DNA of 64,000 nucleotides from Antilocapra americana (lineage: Eukaryota > Chordata > Mammalia > Artiodactyla > Antilocapridae), in NCBI GenBank assembly GCA_007570785.1, contig ML661900.1:7379570-7443569 (forward strand), read 5' to 3'. Below are positions 55,590 through 64,000 of this stretch, piece after piece. The translations under genes were made by a program, and so were the position numbers. Under the pieces are notes generated by a model, which saw only the letters and a list, made by a program, of their open reading frames with translations, was not told where the DNA came from and ran no database searches. Within the stretch, counting starts at the first letter, position 1; every line of letters starts with the position of its first letter.

Positions 55590-56420
55590 CTTACACAGTA
55601 GGCCACGGAAGAAAAGGCAAAGGTGGCAGAGTGCAAATGATACATGGTTTGATAAATATGAACTCTCTTCCCAAGACTGATCTATCTACTACACATCTGA
55701 ATACCTGACTGTCAGCATCAAAGACTAATGGTGACTTCTCTCTGTGGTGTTATCCTGGAGAAAACCAGCCAGCCATCTGGGTGTCTTGCAGATTTTGCCA
55801 AAACCTATCCACCTTGGAAGTGGCAGCAAGAGTTTATAGAGGGACTGACATCTACTCCAGATTTGCTTTTACCTTTTCTGCCCATGTTCCTCCATCCCAC
55901 CACCACCTAAGAGCTTACACAATGCCTTATTTACTGGGATAGTTTTTTGTACAATATTGTCTTCAAATAAGGGACCCAATTTATAGCAATCACTCTGTTG
56001 ACCATGGAGCAGGCTGGTCGTAGCATAAATACATAAATGTATTCCACAGAAGCAGTCAGTCAGGATGAGAATAGCCTATTCAAATATCATCTGGGTGCTA
56101 GTCTAGAAACAAAATCCTGAGTGTTGAAGTGCTAAATCAACAGTCAATATACGATACTGTGTCCTCAAAATTTACAATACCCAGGTTGAAAATAAGCCTT
56201 GGACGTAAGATTGGACCTCTCACCACCATTCCCAGGGATCCATCTGCAGAATCTCTTGTTTTCAACCTTAAGTTATATAGATCTAGAGGTCTCCATTCCC
56301 AGAGGTGACTCCTAGCAAAAAACAGAGAACTGACAAGGGGTAACATCCCTACGTTCCCTGTTGGTTGGAGATTGTGTTAATTTTCCTGCACTTTGGGGCT
56401 TTGCATGTGTGTGGGTCTAG
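55590..56420 (+). pseudogene. Decayed ERVL-type pol remnant
   Basis: A 60-codon frame (55728-55910) contains YPPWKWQQEFIEGL followed by a leucine-proline-rich stretch, which I recognise as the start of an integrase region of ERVL-class endogenous retroviruses. Scattered further matches run to about 56400 but with many stops, shifts and deletions. No LTR was identified beside it. It is ancient and non-functional. I rely on motif recognition only, so class and edges are tentative. Confidence 0.5.
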
Positions 56421-56659
56421 TGAACTTCCTCTGCAATCTCATGCCACAGCTTGGGCTTTCTGCTAGATTTAAGATTTCTACTGACTCTGATGCTATGGTT
56501 ATTTCCAGGTCACTTTAGGATGTCCATGCTAGTGTCCATGCCAGCAGACAAAGAAAGAAGCTCCAGACTGTCATGAGATGCTAGGAATATTGCTACATAT
56601 AAGGACAGGAAGGAGACTATCTGAAACCCAAGGCATTAACTGGAACATCTGCTACTTTT

Positions 56660-56835
56660 TAACCCTCAGTTCAGTTGCTCAGTCATGTCCTACTCTTTGT
56701 GACCTCCTGGACTGCAGCACGCCAGCCTTCCCTGTCCATCACCAACTCCCAGAACTTGCTCAAATTCACGTCCATCGAATCGGTGATGCCAAGCAACCAT
56801 CTCATCCTCCCTCATCCCCGTCTCCTCCCACCTAG
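56660..56835 (-). mobile_element. BovB LINE 3' end, antisense
   Basis: On the plus strand it reads 'cagttcagttgctcagtcat', 'ctggactgcagcacgccagc', 'ccctgtccatcaccaactcc' and 'tcggtgatgccaagcaacca'. It is about 175 bp, 5'-truncated, and lies next to the ERVL-like remnant. Confidence 0.9.
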
Positions 56836-57660
56836 TAACACTGGTAAATGGTGAGTGCCATTCAGCTACGGCAAAACCACTGAGGCGTCACACCTTTCAG
56901 GGGTAAGTGTTTATGTCGCCCCATAGGCAAGCAGCCAGACCAGGTGAAGTTAGGGTTCAGCTTGAGAAAATTTCAAAGAGGTGATGGAATTAAGGCCTTA
57001 TGATCCATATAGCAGAAAAAGGGGATCCTGTCTCACAAACCCTTCCCCTATCAAGTCCTTTGAAGGACTGGACTTAATGAAAGGCAGGAACATTACAATG
57101 AGTGAACTGTGTCAGATGACTCTTATTTACCAACCACATTTTCTTGGTCACCCTTATCTGTGATATCAATCATGTCCGGAGCAAATTCATTCTGTGTAGG
57201 CTTCATTTTACCTTCAGCTGACAGTATCTTATCTCAAAAGCATGCACCATAATCTTTCAAGCCCTTTGTGACACTGTATCATGGGGATGCTGATGGGGGT
57301 TCATTCAGGGGAGAGGCAGGCACAACCTGAACTGTGAGGGAGCTGAGTTTGTGCCCACTGGGGTAAACCAGAGCTAATGGGGTATGGGAAATAATCAAGA
57401 AATTCTTATCATTTTTTCCCCAATTCTCAGGTAGAAGTTTCTTTGAACTTTCTTCCTCCTTACCTAACTAAGCAGAATTCAGACACTTCTTTTTTTTCTT
57501 TACGGATTGATTTTCTTTAGCCTATAAATGGACTCAGTTCAATCCCAACTAAAACATTCATATACCCATATACACAGACATATCTATTCACACAAATTCC
57601 AAGACAAAACAAAGTCACAAAGGACACAAAAACTACTCTTAGTTAACTTTATATTTTTCT
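56836..57660. other. Unassigned sequence
   Basis: No repeat or gene identified. It could hold further retroviral decay. Confidence 0.3.
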
Positions 57661-57674
57661 TCTTCTCAAAATAA

Positions 57675-57798
57675 ATGTGTTAGTAGCTTAGTCATGTCCA
57701 ACTCTTTGCGACCCCATGGTCTATAACCCACCAGCCTCCTCTGACCATGGGGATTCTCCAGGCAAGAATACTGGAGTGGGTTGCCATTTTCTTCTCCA
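57675..57798 (-). mobile_element. Bov-tA/BOV-A SINE, 3' half
   Basis: Antisense: 'cttagtcatgtccaactctt', 'tgcgaccccatggtctataa' and 'ggcaagaatactggagtggg'. The 11-bp TSD 'tctcaaaataa' is at 57664-57674 and 57799-57809. The tRNA-like head is absent, the normal 5'-truncation pattern. Confidence 0.92.
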
Positions 57799-57804
57799 TC
57801 TCAA

Positions 57805-58060
57805 AATAAGGGCTGACATTTATTGCATACTTACCATATGGCAGATGTCATTCTAGCAGATTATATGTAATATCTCATTTTATTTTCACACAACTCTAGG
57901 TGGTATTATTATTATCCCCAAATATACAGAGAGAAACCTGTAGCTGTTTGCTGTTAAGTCACTTGCTCAAGGCCATACCTTCAATGTTTGAGGAGGGATT
58001 AAAACTTGTATCTCTCCATCCCTGGAGTATGCATTCCAGGGCTGTTTAAGTATCATGGTT
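57805..58060 (-). mobile_element. MIR SINE, antisense
   Basis: 'ctgacatttattgcatactt' (57813), 'tattattattatccccaaat' (57904), 'gtcacttgctcaaggccata' (57958) and 'gagggattaaaacttgtatc' give the MIR core and flanks in reverse. A small insertion-like phrase 'gtagctgtttgctg' separates two core words. Confidence 0.8.
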
Positions 58061-59427
58061 ACTATTTTCAACTCCTCACTTCTCATTCTTTTCAATTTAT
58101 TACAATGACTTCCCATTGAAACAATACATTCTAGGGTCACCAATATTGTCCATATCCAATGGACACTATTTATTCTTATATTACTCAAAAGTCTTCCTAT
58201 TTGATAAATAATCTCTCTTTTCTCTATCTGAATTTCTCCTAACTGGTGACTCTTACTACTTGTGCATGGCCTTTTTTATAAGCTCCCCACTCCTCTCCTC
58301 AAATTTAAATACTATTTAAAATTTAAATAATTGAGGACACTTTACTTCTCAACTTTCTTTTTACTTTATCATCTCTTTTTGGGTGGCTGTAACTACTGTC
58401 TAATGTTGACCTCTTGACAAGCATTCTCTAGAACCAAAATTTTACCTGAATTTCCTACAGACAATTTGTATTTACAATTTAAATAATGTTTTCTAAAATT
58501 ACTATTTTGTCTTTTAACTTGGTCATCTACCTACCAATTGTAGAAACATGGAGTCTTCATCGAGGTATCTAGGAAAGCTCATTTCACATTGTTCATGTTC
58601 TTAAAGATTATTAGCATTAGAGGAAAGGTGGTGAATCATGAGAAATCTAAGTTTATTCAGACTCTTAACTGCAAGAGCTAGGATGTAAGTAAGTACTTCA
58701 TGCTCAGTGAGAAGTAGGAGTAACTTCAGTGGGTAATGACTATTTGTCTCAGATTTCTTTTGCAGGTGATTCTGAAAATACAGTTAGTCTGAAGAGTGAG
58801 GAAAACTCCATACAGGGAGAAGGGACTTTCTATTTAGATAGCTTTTGATTGCTTGCTGCTATTACCATTTTTACTAAATAGTAGTGCTGTTTATTAAAAT
58901 GTTTTCTCATAATCTATTTCGACCTAAAAGCTTTGAACTGTGGGAATATATGAAAAATCTCTTCTGATTTACCTCAGCTCTGGGACTAGCCTTAATAGAA
59001 TATGCAGCAGTGTTTATTTGCAAGCTGATTATGAAACTTGTTTTCACATTAACTCTTCTTGATTTATTAACCTCATTTAGAATTTTAGAGTTTCAGATCC
59101 TTTGCAAGTGATTAAAACAAAATACTGTTGTCCTTCCAAGAATAGAAATGGTAACTTCCTTCCATTCTGTGTAAAGTTAGCTTTTCAAAACCAGATTTGT
59201 TTTTTGGATTGACCCTTGTTTCTTGTGAACAGCTGTACTTTGCCAACTACTAAAGTAAACACTGGAAATAAAGATATTAGAAATAGTTAGGAGAGCTTTC
59301 TGGAATTATTAAATGCAAGTCCTTTCTTGGCTTGCTTTTGTCAACCAAGGCTACTTGCTAATTGTATACTAAAAAAAAAAAAAATCCTACCTAAGAAGGA
59401 AAAAAGAACCTTAAGTTCTTACAAGTA
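58061..59427. other. Unassigned AT-rich sequence
   Basis: No recognised gene or repeat. A poly(A) run of about 15 sits at 59370-59384 without an identifiable element before it. Confidence 0.4.
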
Positions 59428-59429
59428 GA

Positions 59430-60185
59430 ATCAGTTCAGTTCAGTTCAGTTGCTCAGTCGTGTCTGACTCTTTGCAACCCCATGAACCGCAGCACGCCAG
59501 GCCTCCCTGTCCATCACCAACTCCTGGAGTCCACCCAAACCCATGTCCATCGAGTTGGTGATGCCATCCAGCCATCTCATCCTCTGTCATCCCCTTCTCC
59601 TCCTGCCCTCAATCCTTCCCAGCATCAGGGTCTTTTCCAATGAGTCAACTCTTCGCATGAGGTGGCCAGAGTATTGGCGTTTCAGCTTTAACATCAGTCC
59701 TTCCAATGAACACCCAGGACTGATCTCCTTTAGGATGGACTGGTTGGATCTCCTGGCAGTCCAAGGGACTCTCAAGAGTCTTCTCCAACACCACAGTTTA
59801 AAAGCATCAATTCTTCGGTACTCAGCCTTTTTCACTGTCCAACTCTCACATCCATACACAACTAATGGAAAAACCATAACCTTGACTAGACGAACCTTCG
59901 TTGGCAAAATAATGTCTCTGCTTTTCAATATGCTATCCAGGTTGGCCATAACTTTCCTTCCAAGGAGCAGGCGTCTTTTGATTTCATGGCTGCAATCACC
60001 ATCTGCAGTGATTTTGGAGCCCCCCAAAATAAAGTCTGACACTTTTCCCACTGTTTCCCCATCTCTTTGCCATGAAGTGATGGGACCAGATGCCATGATC
60101 TTAGTTTTCTGGATGTTGAGCCTTAAGCCAACTTTTTCACTCTCCTCTTTCACTTTCATCAAGAGGCTCTTTAGTTCCTCAGGTG
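59430..60185 (-). mobile_element. BovB LINE, 5'-truncated, well preserved
   Basis: It starts with (cagtt)n-type terminal repeats at 59433-59450 and runs in antisense through the 3'UTR and RT C-terminal region up to 'caagaggctctttagttcct' (60160). It is ~750 bp with few indels. It is the best-preserved BovB coding segment here. Confidence 0.94.
59587..60185 (-). pseudogene. BovB reverse-transcriptase C-terminal part, open for ~190 codons
   Basis: The frame runs minus from the truncation point (coding sense continues upstream of the first ATG at 60157-60159) to a stop near 59587. It includes LNIQKTKIMASGPITSW, DGDCSHEIKRRLLLGR, YGCESWTVKKAE and WCWRRLLRVPWTARR. The YADD box and endonuclease lie in the missing 5' part. 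The stop follows RRRRG and is TGA where relatives have CGA, a CpG-to-TpG type change. Confidence 0.88.
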
Positions 60186-61590
60186 AATCCAGCTCCTTGG
60201 ACTGCTTTCATAAGCTGCAGTGGACCTTTCCTGGGGCACATTAGACCACTGGGAAACCTACAGACCCTATGATTAGGTCACCTGTTGGCCCTGCGTGTTT
60301 GAATCTCAGTATAGACCTTGTGTTGACCTACATGTTCCTCATTTGATATCTACTACAAAACCATTTCACTTACTTCATTAGTAGTATTATTATTATTCTG
60401 TATTCTTTTCCAAAGAATAAAATTGGGAACCTCACTAACTTAATGATATGCTAACACTTGCTTATTTCATCACTGTTTAACAAAAAATACTGCCTTTATG
60501 ATTGAGGCTAAGAGTATCAGAAAAGAGTCATCTGAAATTATTTTCAAAATTCATAGTCTTATTGAACCAGTACTAAGAATTTTGGCTCTTATTTTACCCT
60601 TCTTCCATATTACACTGCTGTTTTCAAATGTCATTCTCATAGACCAGTGGTTGGTTTTTAAATCTTTTCTCTCTCCATTAAAAGAAAATAGCTTAGATTG
60701 TATTTCTTTTAAATGTAGACCAGAAATATCGTTAAGCAAAGATTATTTAATCTGCCTGAATTTTTTAAAAAAGAATTTAAATTATAAAATTTTCCTGTTG
60801 ACTACCTAATCAACACTTTGTGCTTTAGTTGTGGAAGAAAAAGACGCACTTTATCTGTTTTTGGTAAATATTTTAAAATGCAATGCCCATAACACACAGT
60901 TTGGTTCTTCAATTAGTTTTCCTCCACACTGACAAACCATCTAACGCTATTTAATGGCCTTTCCTAGAGTGCTTCATGATTCAGAGTCTTCCAGCTGTGA
61001 CAAATCAAAAGGCACCTATGTATTCTTTGGGGTTTTTATTTGCAAAAATGTCAAAAATTCAATTTAGTTTTGATTTTGATGTACATTAATCTTCACAACC
61101 TTTTATGCATCAATTAACTGGTAAAAGTTATGAGGGCATCTTTTCAAGGAATGTGTCATGAAGGCCTTTTAGTCTATTTTTTTAGTATATATTCTTTGCA
61201 GCTTTTGCAGCTCACTACACTTTTAAAGGGCCCATTCTTGGCTTCTCTTTTTGGAAGTCTGCTTTATATGAAAACAAATTTAGCTGGAGTTCTCTAAAAG
61301 TGCATGCTCTCTATCTAGAATGGTTCTAGTGAAGCAAGATCATAGCAAAGACACTTATAACTGAGCTTAAAGATGTTTGTTTACATTTTACTTTTTCTAA
61401 TTTTAAAATATTATTAATGTAAGAACTGTAAGAACTTTAGAAAGCATTCAGCCCAGCTCAGTTTTACAGATGATAAAAAAGGGGTAGAGTTAAGCCAGAA
61501 ATCTTTTATATTCAAGACAAAACCTCAGGTCCTTTTAGCTTCTCTAGAGTATCACTCTGCTCTTGTCAGTATGAAACAGATTTTGTGGTT
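60186..61590. other. Unassigned, repeat-poor sequence
   Basis: No element recognised. The stretch 60790-61180 contains low-divergence-looking wording with several homeobox-like cores but cannot be judged without alignment. A weak old-repeat match (ttttacagatgataaaaaag) lies at 61463. Confidence 0.35.
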
Positions 61591-61599
61591 AAGAGGTTA

Positions 61600-62275
61600 C
61601 AGTCCTTTCTTGCCCACTTTCACACAGTTAACTGAGCTTCTGAAACTGAGCAGGACCCTATGGGGCTCCTGGGCATAGAAACCTTTCAGTGTCCCCCATT
61701 TCTTGTGGGGAATAGACTCCAGCCTCCATGACCTTCTCAAAGGGTAAATTCCAAAGGGTAGATCTGAACAGTTGCTAATTGGGGAATGGAAGGGATGCCA
61801 AGTTAAGAGAGAAATAGCCAAGAAACAATGGTGCAGCCTTGCAGGGCACAGTCACATAACCATGTCTTTAAGCACTTTATAGAATTAAAACCCAGCAAAT
61901 GGATGATGTCAACCTTCTTCATACCAGAAAGACCACCTGAGCCAGACTAAAGGAATCAGAGAAGTTCAAAAACCATCATGATACTGTAAAGTAATTGTCC
62001 TCCAATTAAAATACATAAATTAAAAAAAAAAAAAGATTACCTGAGACCAGATTAGAGGAGCACAGGCCCTGTACACACCATAATCTTATCAGCATCCTCA
62101 CCCTTGAAGCACTGCCATCAAACCCCTCACCAAAGAGCGCTGAGTTGGAATACACAGAGTAGGAGCCCACTGTGTCCCTTCTTGCCTTGCAGGGCAGTAA
62201 AACTATTGTTTTCTGCTTCATCTAAAACTCTGTCTCCAAGATTCAATTTGGCACCTGTGTACAGAAGCCAAACTC
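61600..62275 (+). mobile_element. Probable class I-like LTR, interrupted by an L1 tail
   Basis: 'cagtgtcccccatttcttgt' (61688) and 'aatagactccagcctccatg' (61711) upstream, with 'ccttgcagggcagtaaaact' (62185), 'ctgcttcatctaaaactctg' and 'tttggcacctgtgtacagaa' (62248) downstream, resemble the two halves of a retroviral LTR (U3 and polyadenylation/U5 side). No internal genes. The assignment rests on phrase recognition. Confidence 0.45.
61975..62036 (+). mobile_element. ~60-bp L1 3' terminal fragment with poly(A)
   Basis: 'catgatactgtaaagtaatt' then 'gtcctccaattaaaa' and a 13-A tail is the extreme 3' end of the ruminant L1, the complement of the start of the element at 3895. The flanking text on both sides, from 61929 and from 62035, is similar over about 30 bp. 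Confidence 0.75.
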
Positions 62276-63614
62276 TTCAGCATCACTTCCACATTGATCT
62301 CCATTAAGAACTGTGAGCTCCTCAGAACAAAAGCTGTTCATACTGCCTAGGATGTCTGCAGCACACTCAGTACGACATTCTGACTTTAGCCTAACTAGCA
62401 AGAATGAGAGAATTTCTAAGTGTGAGAAAAATGTGGCATTGCCCCTTTCCCTCTAGAAGAAATGAATACCCTTTTAATTTTATACCATTCCTTTGGCCTA
62501 AACCCTTTAGCATAGAAGCCTGGTGTGGTTATTTGGCTTTCCTCCCTCAAATTAATCAGTAGGACATAAATCACTTCTGGATACTTCTTGCTTCTTCCCA
62601 TTCTTTAACTTTTGGAGCCAACTTTCTACTTAATCTATTATCCCTGGACCCTAGACATGGTAATTAACCTCAGAGATGGAATTTAGTCAAAAATGCACTC
62701 TGCAAACTGCCTTACATTAGAAAAACTTTAATTGTGTTCAGCAACATTTCTTAATTTAATCTGAAAGGTTGCAGTATCTTCCATATCAATCAATAACCAT
62801 TTAATTTCTGGATGAAGGTTGAAATGATTTTCTCTGACTTAGTAGCTTGGCATAAGGTTGTGTTTTGGGCTGTTAATTCACCTTGCAAAGGCTTCACCTG
62901 AATTCCTCTGGGTTCTGAGAGAGTGGGACACCTTTTAAAAACTGGGTCATCTACTATGATAAGTCATAAGACAAACTCAAGTGTTTCTCTCTTTGAGGAA
63001 CATTAAGTATAAGATGGTGGGCTTTAAAATTAGGTATAACACTTGGAATGGGAGGATCCAGGGATTGGGGGAAAGGTTCTGGGATTCATTATCTCTCTCT
63101 GCATTGCAGAGCCCAGAGACTGAGTGATTTTAGATTGTTTTCGGCAGACTGTTGTTGTAAGATTTTACATTGTTGTAAGAATTCAATGTTCAGATGTTAT
63201 ATTCTACTTAGTACATAAGCTCTTCAAATCATGAAGAAAATTTTACATTATGTAGCATCTCTGTTCACAGACACTATTAATGATGACCGTTATGTCACTA
63301 AATTAAAATGACAATTTGAGGAAACTTCCACCTAGTCCTGACAAATTTTCTTGTATTCCCAGTGTGTCACATCATCTTTCTAGTCTGTAGAATTTGTTCT
63401 CTGTAATGGTAGAAATAGAGAGAAATGCCAAGGTCTAATTACTGATGACTCTGAGGTGCAAAAGTCTGAAAGTTCTATAGTCATGAAGTTGGGATCATCA
63501 TCAAAATGTTTTTTCCCATCACTAACATTTGGGAAGCACATGGCACAATAACCTTTGATATGCTTCAATTAAAATTCTCTAATCAAAGAAACTAATCCAA
63601 TGAGAATCAGTGCA
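62276..63614. other. Unassigned sequence
   Basis: No recognised gene or repeat. Short open frames lack domains. Confidence 0.4.
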
Positions 63615-63775
63615 TTTGAAAGCAGGAAACAGGGACCTTGGAGATCTAGTTTCACAGATGAGGATGCCAAGTCTGACTTACATTAAGCAATGTGCCAAAG
63701 GTCACATAATTAATTAGTGGCAAATTTGGCACTGAAATCTTACTACGTCAGAACTCTTTCCATTAAAACCTTACA
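63615..63775 (-). mobile_element. MIR-family-like SINE relic
   Basis: 'cagatgaggatgccaagtct' (63655), 'aatgtgccaaaggtcacata' (63690) and 'aattagtggcaaatttggca' (63712) echo the reverse MIR core (acagatgaggaaactgagg, cttgcccaaggtcacac, agtggcagagc). It is diverged. Confidence 0.55.
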
Positions 63776-64000
63776 TTTCTTGACTATTCAGGGCATTTAT
63801 TTTAAGAAAAAAATATCTTGAAGTCTGAGTGAAGACATGCCAAGAGTTCCATTATACTGAAGATTTTAAATGTTGCTCTTCTTTTGGCCTCTGCTCCTTG
63901 GCCAGCTTCTCTTCTCCCTGTATACAGTTTTCCCTGAAAGATCTTATACAAATACTGATGACCACACTGAAGCTGTGCTTCGATTTCCTGTAATGTTTAC
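63776..64000. other. Unassigned window end
   Basis: Nothing recognised in the last 225 bases. Confidence 0.4.

Noticed and set aside
59543..60244. 233-codon plus-strand open frame, the longest in the window
   Set aside because: It is the antisense of the BovB reverse-transcriptase region; the sense reading on the minus strand has the recognisable motifs.
1..64000. A novel multi-gene system (defence, biosynthetic or similar)
   Set aside because: No cluster of credible genes exists; all recognisable coding remnants are retroelement-derived and broken.

Overview
ORGANISM. This is nuclear DNA of a bovid ruminant (cattle, buffalo, sheep, goat or a close relative). The basis is the repeat content. 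There are seven BovB (RTE-type LINE) fragments, one nearly full length. There are about thirteen Bov-tA/BOV-A SINEs, one tRNA-Glu-derived CHR-2-type SINE and L1 copies with a ruminant-type 3'UTR. Older mammalian layers are also present: L2, MIR, MER5, MaLR-like, ERVL and class I/II-like LTRs. I cannot tell the species apart from sequence alone. The window is AT-rich, has no evident CpG island, and I found no convincing host protein-coding exon. It looks like intergenic DNA or the inside of a very large intron.  LAYOUT. 1-980: nothing recognised. 0.98-4.66 kb: an old plus-strand L1 ORF2 split into pieces by an antisense L1 (which itself carries a SINE), a BovB 3' end with a perfect 12-bp target-site duplication (TSD), and an antisense L1 3'UTR. 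5-6.45 kb: L1 3' ends plus two SINEs. 8.2-12 kb: L2 scraps, MER5A with a SINE inside it, an L1 5'UTR piece and a hAT-type MER element. 12.6-13.2 kb: a minus-strand LTR. 14-19.7 kb: SINEs, a hexanucleotide microsatellite, a CHR-2 SINE with a long TSD, and a MIR. 23.4-24.3 kb: the 3' part of an L2. About 25.1-30.2 kb: an unusually repeat-poor block. 31-34.5 kb: a MaLR-like repeat, an L2 split by an LTR, an antisense L1, and a dimeric BOV-A2 carrying a 10-N assembly gap. 36.7-37.9 kb: two BovB fragments facing each other. 40-47.3 kb: the densest nest, an old antisense L1 opened by a 3.4-kb BovB, by a young L1 3'UTR with a perfect 42-bp foldback beside it, and by a sense-strand L1 end. 49.4-50.7 kb: an L2 with nested and adjacent SINEs. 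52.3-54.7 kb: a MIR with a 57-bp BovB tail in it, a young L1 with a possible 3'-transduced tag, and a SINE. About 55.6-56.4 kb: a decayed ERVL pol-like remnant. 57.7-60.2 kb: a SINE, a MIR and a BovB fragment with the longest intact reverse-transcriptase reading frame. 61.6-62.3 kb: an LTR-like stretch with an L1 tail inside it. 62.3-64 kb: mostly unrecognised, with one MIR-like match.  HOW IT WORKS TOGETHER. No operon, gene cluster or novel biological system is visible. The window is a layered record of retrotransposition. BovB and L1 supplied the enzymes; Bov-tA, BOV-A2 and CHR-2 are their non-autonomous dependants. Nesting order and TSDs allow a relative chronology. Every retroelement reading frame I checked is truncated or broken. 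The best targets for a second look are the 42-bp foldback at 45844-45949, the two-poly(A) L1 insertion at 53526-54184, the 0.98-4.66 kb and 41.2-47.3 kb nests, the 3'-truncated SINE with a TSD at 5799-5910, and the repeat-poor block at 25.1-30.2 kb. Repeat family names come from recognising consensus motifs by eye. Edges without a stated TSD are approximate.
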